Assembly: GCA_017481495.1 (NCBI GenBank)
Contig: JAFUPC010000083.1
Span: 1-59,232 of the forward strand
DNA length: 59,232 nt
DNA from: Clostridia bacterium
GTDB taxonomy: Bacteria > Bacillota > Clostridia > Oscillospirales > CAG-272
Reading direction: 5' to 3'
Position 1 is the first letter of the stretch. Each line of letters begins with the position of its first letter. This document shows, piece after piece, positions 42,465-51,533 of this stretch. The notes beneath the pieces were generated by a model that was not told the DNA's origin, ran no database searches, and saw nothing but the letters and a program-made list of their open reading frames with translations. The position numbers were made by a program, and so were the translations under genes.

Positions 42465-45400
42465 TCACACGGAACGGTCATCCGCATCGCTGACCGCATC
42501 GAAATCGCGGGTCTCCGTATTGTAAACTGCATTCTGCGTTCCGTCCTCGTTGTATTCTGCCATAATGGCTTCGTACTCCTCCTCGGAAAACAGATAGCCG
42601 ATTCCAAGAAATTCTCGGTCCGCATCCCGTGCGGTCTCGGCTTCCTCCGACACACTTTCCGGTGTACGCAGAAACGAGCGGACACCGGCTTCGGTCGCCG
42701 CCATACTGCTGCCGCCAATGGTGATGTCGCGGGTCGCCGGTTCTTCGGCTTCGTCTGCCATTGCCGCGGCAAACGCATAGGGGTCGGGCGTACCGTCTGC
42801 GGGCATACCAACTGACCCGTCAGCGAATTCATCCATGGCCGGGATGTCAAAGATTCCTGTTGCATCGACGGCCCCCACAGTACGCTTCCGCTCAGCGGCA
42901 AAGTCCGACAATGCTTCCGACAGCGCATCGGCAGTATGAAGCGCCTGCATTCCCTCCATGCTGTCCGCATCGTCCTCGGTGAACCAGTCGTTCTTCTGCG
43001 GAAGCTCTGCCTTTTTCGGTGCTTTTTCCGCCAAGCGGGCGCGGGCGGCTTTCTTTGCTTGCTTCTCTTTTTTCGCTTTTCCGCGCATTCGGGCAACGTA
43101 TTCTTCCATTTCCGCAAGTGTTTCGCCATCGGAAGCCGCAGAACCTGCGGGGGCGGAATCTGCGTGACCGGCAGAATCCGCAGAATTGACGGTACCTGCC
43201 AAACCCGCCGTTTCCGGCGATGCGGCATCCGTTACACCCGCATCAGGCGCACTGGACTCCGCTGTGGCTTGCGTTTTTGGTTTCTTTCTGCCGAAAAGAC
43301 CGCCGGAAGATTTCTTCTGTTTCGGATGCTTCCCTGCCTTTGCAGGATCGTTTCCGCTAGGTACTTCTACATCCGCCGCGGCTTCCATGCGGTTTTCCTC
43401 CTCCAGTCTGTCGCGAAAGAGGTGGAACAGCGCGGCGATTTCCATGTGCTTTTCTTCGTTCTTTTCGTCCTGCGCCGCAAGGTCGGGGCGTTCCCGCATC
43501 CGTGCAAGCATCTTGATGCACTCCGCCAGCACCAGCTGGATCAGTGACATCACAACAATGACAATCAGCACCGCCGGGGAGAACGATGCCACCCCGAAGA
43601 CCGTACCGAAGGTCGGGAATAAGAAGAACAGCAAAAACAGCTCCACGATCGCCAGCAGATAAATGGCATGAAGCGCGCTCATGCGCACGCCGGGCCGCCA
43701 GACAAAGTCCTCCCGCTGTACGGAGAACAGCATCAGAACCCCGATGAGACAGCTTGTCACAAACAGGATACTGCCGACTGACAGCGCACTGTTCGCAAAT
43801 CCGACAAGACCCGCGACAAAGGATGCCGTGATGGCGGTGCACGCCCATGTCACGCCGGTCAGAATGGACGGAATGTTGTTTTTGATGGGATGGCAAAGCC
43901 ACGGCTCCGCGTCGGAGGCGGAACGCAGGACATCCGGCGCCGGCTTCTGGAATGCGATGATGAACACCGCCATGAAGTCCATGAACAGACCGGAAAACAA
44001 CGCCTGCACCGCCGACATACCTTCTTTTGAAAACAGAATGGTGTACAGAACCAGTAAAAACCGCGCCGTCTGTGCGCACAAAAGATACTTCATGATGCGC
44101 ACGACGTTCATGTCGGTATTCTTTGCGATGCCGAGCGCATCCAGAATGGCACGGAAGCCGCCCTGTCCTTTGGTATCCGCATCGGAAATGATGATGTCGG
44201 ACTCGAATTTGAGTGCTTCACAGCCCTCCTCTGCCGCGCTTTCGGAGACCTTGGAGACAACGGTGTCCCGCCGTCCGGGGCCGCCCGACTGCACGGCGAT
44301 GTTCTGTGCAAACGACACGTCCGCCGCGCGCAGAAGGCATAAATCTTCAAGCCGCCGTCCGACAACGCCGACTACTTCGCCCTCTCCGCGCAGATATTCG
44401 ACAAGCTCCAGTTTCTGTCCGGTATCCAGTCCGCAGTACAGCCGAAAATAGGATGCGTTCGTGCGGCGAATGCCCTCTTTCATCCGGCGCAGGGATGCGC
44501 CGTCCACCGCCTGGTCTTTTTTGTCGATGATACCGACCTGCCGCGCGAAATATGCCTCGGATGCTGCTGGGCGTTCGCTCGTCAGAATGATCTTGATGCC
44601 TGCTTCCTTTGCGTCCCCGACCAGCTGACCGATGCCGCGCAGATACGGCACCCGGAATGCAACGAAGCCCTCAAACACCATGTCGCGCTGTACTGCACCC
44701 AGAAATTTCAGATTGTTGTACTGGCTTGCGTGGGATGCGACCGCGACGATGGAATACGCCTGCCGCACCAGCTTGCGGTACGCGATGAGGATCTTGGAAC
44801 GGATCTCATCGGACAGGAGCATGATGCGCCCGTTCCGGTAATAATACGCACAGCGGGACAGGATCTGCTCACATTCCCCGCGGGAAATGGCGATGTAATT
44901 TTCCTTGTGCGCGACAAGAGAGGTTTCAAACTCCGATTCCCCGCCCACACCCCGGTGGTCGAGAAGCGGATATGCACGGTCGAGCCGGACATTGTAGATG
45001 TCCATCTGCCGCGCCAAATTCAGAATGGAGGCTTCCTCCTCCGTCTGCGTCAGTCTGCTGCCGTGAATGGCACTCTGCTTTTTCAGATACTGTTCCCCGT
45101 ACATACCAGTGGACAAAATCGCATACAGGATCGGCCGCTCCATTGCCCGTCTGCCGCGGCGGTCGGCGATGTCATACAGCGTTTCCTCGGCAAAAATGCG
45201 ATCCGCCACCGTGTCGCGTGTCGTGAAGATGCCTTCTTTCGGCACAACGAGACAGGTAATGTGCCGGAGATTGTCCATGCACAGGGGATTTTTCAGAATC
45301 GCACCCGCACCGCCGGATTCGCGGAACAGCTGCACCGTCTGCCAGACTGCGCACGCAAGCACGATATAGCCGAACGCGACATACATTTCGCTCATCGTGG

Positions 45401-46262
45401 AAACGGCAAACGACATCGCGCCGACAAAGCTTGCAAACAGCGTGTTGTTCAGCCCAGGCATCAGAAAATCGAGCATCGTCATTGCAAAAACCGCCGCAAT
45501 GACAATAAGACTCCAGACCCGGCTGATTTTCTGCAATCTGCCGAGCAGGGGCATACTCTCGTGGGAGATGATGGGGTGATTTTTTTCCGTGATGCTGATA
45601 ACCGTCGCATCGCCCGTGGCGCAGATGAGTGCCGTCGCTTCCCCGGAGGTGACGAGCGTTCCGGCAAAGACCATGTTGCGCTGTTTTTCCGGCGGCAGGG
45701 TCTCGTGCAGAGCGACCTCCGCCGTTTTGAAGTGCATGGATGCGCCGCCGGTCTTTCCGAACAGCCGCTCCTCGTCCACGCAGAAATCGTGTGCGGAGAT
45801 GAGCCTTGCGTCCGCCGGAACAATGTCGCCGCGCGACAGGCAGATGAGGTCGCCCGGCACCAGCTGCTTCTGGTCGACCATGAACAGCCGTCCCTCGCGG
45901 ATGACACGCACGACCGGCAGGGTGTACCGGTCCATACCCTCAAGAATGCGCTGGGATTTCGCATACGCCAGCACCGTTGCAATGAGGTTCAGCGCCACAA
46001 GCACCACGAGTGTCCACGCACCGACCGTTTCCTCAAAGATGGCGGCGATCAGTGCCGTTGCGATGAGGAGGTAGGAGGTGTAGTCCAGCGTGATGGCTTT
46101 CAGGCAGTTATAGAATGTGATTTTGGAAACCGGATAGATCTCGTTTTTCCCGTGCTTTCGCTGGGAGACACGGACGGCTTTGCGCGATAACCCTTCCGTT
46201 TTGGAGGTTTTGAGCTTCGCCGCGGCATCGTCGCCCGTCATCTGATACCAGTTGTCAGTCAT
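42465..46262 (-). CDS. Degenerate P-type ATPase (pseudo-pump) with long C-terminal tail
   Basis: A 1265-residue membrane protein with the architecture of a P2-type cation pump: N-terminal cation-ATPase domain (1–60), M1–M2 (~60–105), A domain, M3–M4 (~250–310), a HAD/nucleotide-binding loop (320–715) and about six further spans (725–915). Catalytic motifs are lost. The phosphorylation DKTGTLT is PKEGIFT (341–347), TGES is FGKT (168–171), TGD is TSE (561–563) and GDGxND is GRRLED (635–640). Nearby scaffold motifs survive (VPGDLICLSRGDIVPAD, SRGECEQILSRCAYY, LRAADVSFA). Residues ~920–1265 form a charged, Ala/Glu/Asp-rich cytoplasmic tail. It cannot pump by the known mechanism; a structural or sensory role is inferred. 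It is last in the long operon, 39 nt after the Clp gene. Confidence 0.88.
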   Translation of the reverse strand: MTDNWYQMTGDDAAAKLKTSKTEGLSRKAVRVSQRKHGKNEIYPVSKITFYNCLKAITLDYTSYLLIATALIAAIFEETVGAWTLVVLVALNLIATVLAYAKSQRILEGMDRYTLPVVRVIREGRLFMVDQKQLVPGDLICLSRGDIVPADARLISAHDFCVDEERLFGKTGGASMHFKTAEVALHETLPPEKQRNMVFAGTLVTSGEATALICATGDATVISITEKNHPIISHESMPLLGRLQKISRVWSLIVIAAVFAMTMLDFLMPGLNNTLFASFVGAMSFAVSTMSEMYVAFGYIVLACAVWQTVQLFRESGGAGAILKNPLCMDNLRHITCLVVPKEGIFTTRDTVADRIFAEETLYDIADRRGRRAMERPILYAILSTGMYGEQYLKKQSAIHGSRLTQTEEEASILNLARQMDIYNVRLDRAYPLLDHRGVGGESEFETSLVAHKENYIAISRGECEQILSRCAYYYRNGRIMLLSDEIRSKILIAYRKLVRQAYSIVAVASHASQYNNLKFLGAVQRDMVFEGFVAFRVPYLRGIGQLVGDAKEAGIKIILTSERPAASEAYFARQVGIIDKKDQAVDGASLRRMKEGIRRTNASYFRLYCGLDTGQKLELVEYLRGEGEVVGVVGRRLEDLCLLRAADVSFAQNIAVQSGGPGRRDTVVSKVSESAAEEGCEALKFESDIIISDADTKGQGGFRAILDALGIAKNTDMNVVRIMKYLLCAQTARFLLVLYTILFSKEGMSAVQALFSGLFMDFMAVFIIAFQKPAPDVLRSASDAEPWLCHPIKNNIPSILTGVTWACTAITASFVAGLVGFANSALSVGSILFVTSCLIGVLMLFSVQREDFVWRPGVRMSALHAIYLLAIVELFLLFFLFPTFGTVFGVASFSPAVLIVIVVMSLIQLVLAECIKMLARMRERPDLAAQDEKNEEKHMEIAALFHLFRDRLEEENRMEAAADVEVPSGNDPAKAGKHPKQKKSSGGLFGRKKPKTQATAESSAPDAGVTDAASPETAGLAGTVNSADSAGHADSAPAGSAASDGETLAEMEEYVARMRGKAKKEKQAKKAARARLAEKAPKKAELPQKNDWFTEDDADSMEGMQALHTADALSEALSDFAAERKRTVGAVDATGIFDIPAMDEFADGSVGMPADGTPDPYAFAAAMADEAEEPATRDITIGGSSMAATEAGVRSFLRTPESVSEEAETARDADREFLGIGYLFSEEEYEAIMAEYNEDGTQNAVYNTETRDFDAVSDADDRSV

Positions 46263-46301
46263 GAATGTGTTTCCTTATTTTTTATCTGTCCGACGGACAT
46301 T

Positions 46302-48728
46302 TTATACCGTGACGGACAGGATTTCTTTTCCGTCTTCCGTTTTGGTGGAGATGGTGACGCAAGTCACGCGGTCGCGGTAGCCTGCAATGATGCAGTTTGC
46401 GATCGCATCCTCGACGTGTGTCTGGATATAGCGGCGCATATTGCGCGCGCCGTATTTGCGGGAGAAGGATTCCCGCGCGATGAGTCTTGCGGCATCCTCT
46501 GTGTAGATGAGCATCATATCGCGTTCGGACAGGGCGCGGACAAGGTCGTTCATCATGATCTTCGCAATTTCGGTGAAATTGTCCTCGTCAAGCGCGCGGA
46601 ACGTGATGATCTCATCAACGCGGTTGATAAATTCCGGACGGAGGAACGATAAAAGTGCCTTTTCCGTGCGGTTTTCGGCAACAGACTTTTCCTCTGCGCG
46701 GAAGCCGGCGGTGTTGTCGTTGGTCGTAGAGCCGGCGTTGGTTGTCATGACGATGACCGTGTTCTCGAAATTGACTTCCCTGCCGTGCGCATCCGTCAGA
46801 CGGCCGTCGTCAAGGATCTGAAGCAGGATGTTCATGACATCCGGATGTGCTTTTTCGATCTCGTCAAACAGAACGACGGAATACGGCTTGCGGCGGATCT
46901 TCTCGGTCAGCTGACCCGCATCGTCGTAGCCGACGTAGCCGGGAGGAGAGCCGATCATGCGGGAGACCGCGTATTTTTCCATATATTCGGACATATCCAG
47001 CCGGATGAGCGCATCCGGGGTGTCGAACAGCTCGGCGGCAAGGGTCTTGACCAGCTCCGTTTTACCGACACCGGTGGGGCCGGCAAAGATGAACGAGACT
47101 GGCTTTTTCTTGTACGAAATGCCGACACGGTTCCGGCGCACAGCGCGGGAGACGGCATCCACCGCTTCGTCCTGACCGATGATGCGGGCGCGCAGTTTTC
47201 CTGCGAGATTTTCCAGCCGTTCAAATTCGCTCTGCGTGATGCTTGATGCGGGGATTCCCGTCCAGACCTCGATGACACTTGCAAGGGCACCCACGTCCAG
47301 TGCGACATTGTCCCGTTCCGCGGACAGAGCATCGAATTCGCCCATTTTCTGAAGCTCGGCGGATTTCAGTTCTGCCGTGCGTGCGAAATGCGCATTGATT
47401 TCTTCCTCCGTCGCCGTTCCGTCGGGAGGCGTGTTTTCCAGTGCTTCCCGCTGTCCACGGATGGCTTCCAGTTCCTTTTCCAGACGGTTCAGACGGTCGA
47501 TGACCGGAGCGTGCAGCGCGACATAAGCGGATGCTTCGTCAAGCAGGTCGATGGCTTTGTCCGGCAAGAAACGGTCGGAAATGTACCGCTCACTCATGAT
47601 GACGGTCTTGCGCACCATGTCCTCCGGAATGACGATGCCGTGGAATTTTTCATAATAATTTTTGATACCCGAAAGGATCGTCACGGTGTCCTCCACGGAC
47701 GGTTCCTCGACGATGATGGGCTGGAAACGGCGTTCCAGTGCCGCATCCTTTTCGATATATTTGCGGTATTCGGTCAGCGTCGTCGCACCGATGACCTGGA
47801 TCTCTCCGCGGGACAGTGCGGGTTTTAAGATATTGGCGGCGTTCATCGAACCCTCCGCATCACCGGCACCGGCGATCGTGTGTACCTCGTCGATGACAAG
47901 GATGATGTTGCCCAGCGTTTTGATCTCCTCAATGAGACCTTTCATGCGGGATTCAAACTGTCCGCGGAACTGCGTTCCGGCAACGAGTGCGGTCAGGTCG
48001 AGCAGGTGAACCTCCTTGTCTTGCAGCTTGTACGGGACATCCCCCGCAACGATCTTCTGCGCCAGTGCTTCCGCAATCGCTGTTTTGCCGACACCCGGCT
48101 CACCGATGAGACACGGATTGTTCTTCTGCCGGCGGCAGAGGATCTGCAAAAGCCGCGCAAGCTCCCGCTCCCGTCCGATGACACGGTCAAGCTCGTTGCT
48201 CCGCGCGCGTTTGGTTAAGTCAACGCAGTAGGCATCCAGAAACTTTTTTTTGCGGTTCTTCTGCTTTTTTCCGTTTCCACCGATTTTTTCGCCTCCCACG
48301 AGATTTCCACCCTCTGCGGGAAGATTGCCGTCGCGGCCGCCGAACATTCCGAACAGACCGCCGAGCGGAGAGCCGGAACCGAACAGCTTCTCCGGATTGA
48401 CGGCAGGCGCACGGCCCTCGTCATCGTCGGAAACGGTATCGGGCAGGGTCTCCGCCGCATCGGAGGAATCTCCATCCTCCCCCGCATCCTCATCATCGGA
48501 TTCCGGCAGACTGTCGCTCATGGACTGTGCGAGCTGCTCCATATCCGCATTCATCCGTTCCAGGTCATCGTCCTCGATTCCCATTTTTTTCAGCATATCG
48601 CTGACCGGGCCGATGCCCAGATCCTTTGCGCACTGAATGCAGAGTCCCTCGTTGATCGTTTCATTGCCGTCCAGCCGTGTCATGAAAACGACCGCAATGC
48701 GCTTTTTGCATCTTGAACATAATTTCAT
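46302..48728 (-). CDS. Clp ATPase with N-terminal zinc finger (ClpE/ClpC-like)
   Basis: An 808-residue AAA+ unfoldase. The N-terminus has a four-Cys zinc finger (Cys4, Cys7, Cys30, Cys33), like ClpE and McsA, instead of double Clp-N repeats. An acidic then Gly-rich linker (70–155) follows. D1 has Walker A GEPGVGKT (209–216) and Walker B LVIDE (to 281). A short middle domain (~400–475) and D2 with GPTGVGKT (550–557) and VLFDE (623) follow. TAGF at 673–676 is in the place of the ClpP-binding loop, so it may feed ClpP. It does not sit with ctsR/mcsB. It lies between cvpA-like and pseudo-ATPase genes, possibly controlling quality of membrane or operon-encoded proteins. Confidence 0.88.
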   Translation of the reverse strand: MKLCSRCKKRIAVVFMTRLDGNETINEGLCIQCAKDLGIGPVSDMLKKMGIEDDDLERMNADMEQLAQSMSDSLPESDDEDAGEDGDSSDAAETLPDTVSDDDEGRAPAVNPEKLFGSGSPLGGLFGMFGGRDGNLPAEGGNLVGGEKIGGNGKKQKNRKKKFLDAYCVDLTKRARSNELDRVIGRERELARLLQILCRRQKNNPCLIGEPGVGKTAIAEALAQKIVAGDVPYKLQDKEVHLLDLTALVAGTQFRGQFESRMKGLIEEIKTLGNIILVIDEVHTIAGAGDAEGSMNAANILKPALSRGEIQVIGATTLTEYRKYIEKDAALERRFQPIIVEEPSVEDTVTILSGIKNYYEKFHGIVIPEDMVRKTVIMSERYISDRFLPDKAIDLLDEASAYVALHAPVIDRLNRLEKELEAIRGQREALENTPPDGTATEEEINAHFARTAELKSAELQKMGEFDALSAERDNVALDVGALASVIEVWTGIPASSITQSEFERLENLAGKLRARIIGQDEAVDAVSRAVRRNRVGISYKKKPVSFIFAGPTGVGKTELVKTLAAELFDTPDALIRLDMSEYMEKYAVSRMIGSPPGYVGYDDAGQLTEKIRRKPYSVVLFDEIEKAHPDVMNILLQILDDGRLTDAHGREVNFENTVIVMTTNAGSTTNDNTAGFRAEEKSVAENRTEKALLSFLRPEFINRVDEIITFRALDEDNFTEIAKIMMNDLVRALSERDMMLIYTEDAARLIARESFSRKYGARNMRRYIQTHVEDAIANCIIAGYRDRVTCVTISTKTEDGKEILSVTV

Positions 48729-48745
48729 AAGGTAATCAATCTCTC

Positions 48746-49489
48746 CTAAAGGGTAGTCCCGGCGCCGCTTCCCGCGATACCGCCGTTTGTAAAGAATTCA
48801 AATACCGGACCGCACACAGAAACTGCCGTGTCGGGGGTGATGGTTCCGTCCGCACACAGAAGACTGAGTATCAGTGCCGCCGCCTGTGCTGTGACCCAGG
48901 TGTATGCGATGCCGAGCAAAACGCCGCAGACAAGTCCGAGCAGACGGTTTGCGCCGTTCAGCACCGGAATGTGTACCACCGCACCCAGAACCCGGAACAC
49001 CAGCCGCAGAATCCAATAAGCAACAATAAAAATCAATAAGAATGCCGTGATTGCGGAAAGTCGTTCGGCGATTGGTGCGGCAATTTCCGCCGTCAGCTGT
49101 TCGGTGTAGGCGTCAAGCGATGCGGCATCCGCGATGTTCCTAAGCGTTTCGGCAAACGGAATGTCATATGAAAAGCCAAGCACCTCCGCACCCGACACAA
49201 TGTTCTGTGCCGCTTCTGCGACCGCACCTGCCGCCGCCTGCACGGAGTCCTCCACCGCACCGAGTGCGCGCCCGAGAACACCGCCGACGGTCTTGTTCAG
49301 AAGCGGACCGAAAATCCGCCGTTCCAGCACCCCGTCCAGCACAAAGGATGCGCATCCGGCGCACAGCGCCGCACCGAGCATGGAAACGAGCCAGGAAACC
49401 GAATCCACAAATCCCCGCCGGTATGCCCGCCACAAGGTGACAAGAAATACCACGATAAGACAAATATCTATGATGGCAAAGCCATTCAT
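48746..49489 (-). CDS. CvpA-family membrane protein
   Basis: A 247-residue membrane protein. The start MNGFAIIDICLIVVFLVTLWRAYRRGFVDSVSWLVSMLGA (in parts) is the CvpA signature: a short span followed by RGF and a second span. Two more hydrophobic segments lie near residues 165–185 and 195–220. CvpA proteins are linked to colicin V production and cell-envelope integrity, with no defined biochemistry. The central Ala-rich amphipathic region (90–150) is longer than in the E. coli protein. The ATG overlaps the upstream gene's stop by 4 nt; the frame is open from 49558. Confidence 0.75.
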   Translation of the reverse strand: MNGFAIIDICLIVVFLVTLWRAYRRGFVDSVSWLVSMLGAALCAGCASFVLDGVLERRIFGPLLNKTVGGVLGRALGAVEDSVQAAAGAVAEAAQNIVSGAEVLGFSYDIPFAETLRNIADAASLDAYTEQLTAEIAAPIAERLSAITAFLLIFIVAYWILRLVFRVLGAVVHIPVLNGANRLLGLVCGVLLGIAYTWVTAQAAALILSLLCADGTITPDTAVSVCGPVFEFFTNGGIAGSGAGTTL

Positions 49490-50754
49490 TGTGCAAGTTC
49501 CTCCTCTCCGAAGAAGAAGCGGTCGATGTCGATGATCCGCGTTTCGCCCGCGTAGCACAGCATCAGCGTGTCCGCATCCAACGCTTCCACGGAAACGCAG
49601 TTCGCCGTGATCTCCTTTTCGATCTGGTTGCCGGTTTCCAGGCTGATGCGCAGAATGGAACGGTCCATTAAGACGTACAGCGCATCCCCGTGCAGAAGTG
49701 CCGTCGTAATTTCTCCGCTGACACTGCCGACATACAGAATTTCGCCTGTGTCGTCCGTCACCGTCACCTCATAATTGGATCCGACGATGTTTTTGTTTAA
49801 GGAAAAATAGGTCATTTCCCCGTTGGTGCCGACCATGACCGGCGTATAACCGGAATAGGAAACCGTCTTTATCATCTCGCCCGCGGCATTGTAAAAATAG
49901 ATGGCTTTTCCGCCGATGAGGATATATCCGCCGTCGCTTGTATACCGTGCGCGGTAGATGATCTCATCCGTGATGCGGAACTGTGCCTTTTTCTCCTCGG
50001 TATCGGTCTCGCAGACGATGATCTCCGTATAACAGATGCCGTCCGTCGTCGTGCCGAGCGCGGCAATCAGAAATTCCTTGTCCCCGTCGCGGAAATCCGC
50101 ATCCATGACAAGCTTATCGGGCGTATACCAACGGTAGATCTGCTCAAAATTCTTATTATAAACACAGACGACCGAACGGTATTCCATCGCGCGCGATGCA
50201 ATAAGGAACGTCCCGGTATCGCCGACCGCGGCGCAGGAGATCGGATATTCCAGCGACGCTTCATATTCCTTGGACAGCGAATTGTAGACCTGGAATGTCG
50301 TTCCGCCGATGTTGTAGATGAGCATATATTCATCGGAGGAAACCAGCTGCGGAGCGGAATTGCTCTGGTCAATGTCGAGAATCGCTTCGCCGGTCAGGTC
50401 AAAGATCTGCACCCGGTCGTACCCAACGACGACCAGACCGTTTTTGTATACGCCGAACTGCACGATGGATTCGGTGTCGTTGTAGATGATGGTATCCGTC
50501 GTTGCGCTTTTTTCCGCCTGACGGGTGTCAATGTACCGCAGAAAATATTTTAAGTTTTCCACGGTGATCTCATCACGGTAGACGGAAAACATGGCAATCA
50601 TGAATACCGCCATCACAATGACAAGCGAAAACATCAGAACGCGGATGCGCTTTGCAATCCGGAAATAATAGGATGCGCCAAGCTCCCGTTCCTTTTTCTC
50701 CGCGATTTCTTCGGCAGATAAGGTCGCCGCATCATCCGGCTGTGTGTTTGTCAT
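49486..50754 (-). CDS. DUF5711 family protein, membrane-anchored beta-propeller
   Basis: A 422-residue protein with a cytoplasmic N-terminus, one membrane span (about residues 41–60, RVLMFSLVIVMAVFMIAMFSVY in parts) and an extracytoplasmic domain of repeated beta-strand modules (VVGYDRVQIFDLTGEAILDID, YILIGGKAIYFYNAAGEMIKT, ALYVLMDRSILRISLETGN in parts) that look like WD/PQQ propeller blades. It matches the DUF5711 pattern found in Clostridia next to cvpA-like genes. Function unknown; a cell-wall or adhesion-sensing scaffold is possible. The ATG at 50754 overlaps truA by 4 nt; the frame is open further upstream. Confidence 0.75.
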   Translation of the reverse strand: MTNTQPDDAATLSAEEIAEKKERELGASYYFRIAKRIRVLMFSLVIVMAVFMIAMFSVYRDEITVENLKYFLRYIDTRQAEKSATTDTIIYNDTESIVQFGVYKNGLVVVGYDRVQIFDLTGEAILDIDQSNSAPQLVSSDEYMLIYNIGGTTFQVYNSLSKEYEASLEYPISCAAVGDTGTFLIASRAMEYRSVVCVYNKNFEQIYRWYTPDKLVMDADFRDGDKEFLIAALGTTTDGICYTEIIVCETDTEEKKAQFRITDEIIYRARYTSDGGYILIGGKAIYFYNAAGEMIKTVSYSGYTPVMVGTNGEMTYFSLNKNIVGSNYEVTVTDDTGEILYVGSVSGEITTALLHGDALYVLMDRSILRISLETGNQIEKEITANCVSVEALDADTLMLCYAGETRIIDIDRFFFGEEELAQ

Positions 50755-51527
50755 CCGGTTTCCTCCTCTCTTTGGGTATTGGGTTTGGAAAATATGACAT
50801 GGGAAAGATACAGTCCGCACGCGGGAACCGTCATTCCGGCGCGGCTCCGGTCGCAGGAGGCGATGATGTCGGGCAGATCTGCCGCATGGATCTTTCCCTC
50901 CGATACGGCAAGCAGGGTTCCGACGAAAATTCTTACCATATTATATAGGAATCCGTCCGCGGATATGCGGATGCGCACAAGGTCTCCCTCACGCAGGACC
51001 GACACCCTGCGCACCGTGCGCACAGTATCGGCAATGTCCGAGCCGGATGCCATGAATCCGCGGAAATCATGGGTGCCGAGAAACGCATCTGCGGCGTTTT
51101 CCATCGCCCCCATGTCCAAGGGATGCCGGTAATGATACGCCATATCCGTCATAAACGGCGAGCGCACAGGGGAATTATAAATCAGATATTCGTATTCCTT
51201 TTCATATACGTCGTGCCGCACATGAAAGGATGTGGGAACAACTTCCGCTGACAATACCGCAATGTCATCAGGCAGTGCCGCATTCAGGGCGGCGGGAATC
51301 CGCATTGGCGGGATGTTGGGCGCGTTGTGCCCATCGGGCGAAAACGTCATTTTGAAGTCCCGCGCATGAACGCCCGCGTCCGTGCGGCTGCATCCGACAA
51401 CGGGATACCGGATGCCGTAGATGTTCTCGATGGCATCCTGCATACAACCTTGCACGGTGCGTTTTCCCGGCTGTACCTGATACCCGGAAAACAGTGTCCC
51501 CCGATAGGCAAGTGTCAGAAGTATCAT
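50751..51527 (-). CDS. truA: tRNA pseudouridine38-40 synthase TruA
   Basis: Converts uridines 38–40 of the tRNA anticodon stem to pseudouridine. The catalytic Asp50 is in GCSRTDAGVHA, and the N-terminal LTLAYRGTLFSGYQVQPGKRTVQG and C-terminal FLYNMVRIFVGTLLAVSEGKI are typical of the family. The length (258 aa) is normal. It follows ecfT by 6 nt, the same arrangement as in B. subtilis, and the next gene overlaps its end by 4 nt. Confidence 0.94.
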   Translation of the reverse strand: MILLTLAYRGTLFSGYQVQPGKRTVQGCMQDAIENIYGIRYPVVGCSRTDAGVHARDFKMTFSPDGHNAPNIPPMRIPAALNAALPDDIAVLSAEVVPTSFHVRHDVYEKEYEYLIYNSPVRSPFMTDMAYHYRHPLDMGAMENAADAFLGTHDFRGFMASGSDIADTVRTVRRVSVLREGDLVRIRISADGFLYNMVRIFVGTLLAVSEGKIHAADLPDIIASCDRSRAGMTVPACGLYLSHVIFSKPNTQREEETG

Positions 51528-51533
51528 ATCCCG

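Noticed and set aside
44730..46190. A 486-codon open frame antisense to the pseudo-ATPase
   Set aside because: Shadow of the third-position bias of the real gene. The minus frame carries the P-type ATPase scaffold and membrane spans.
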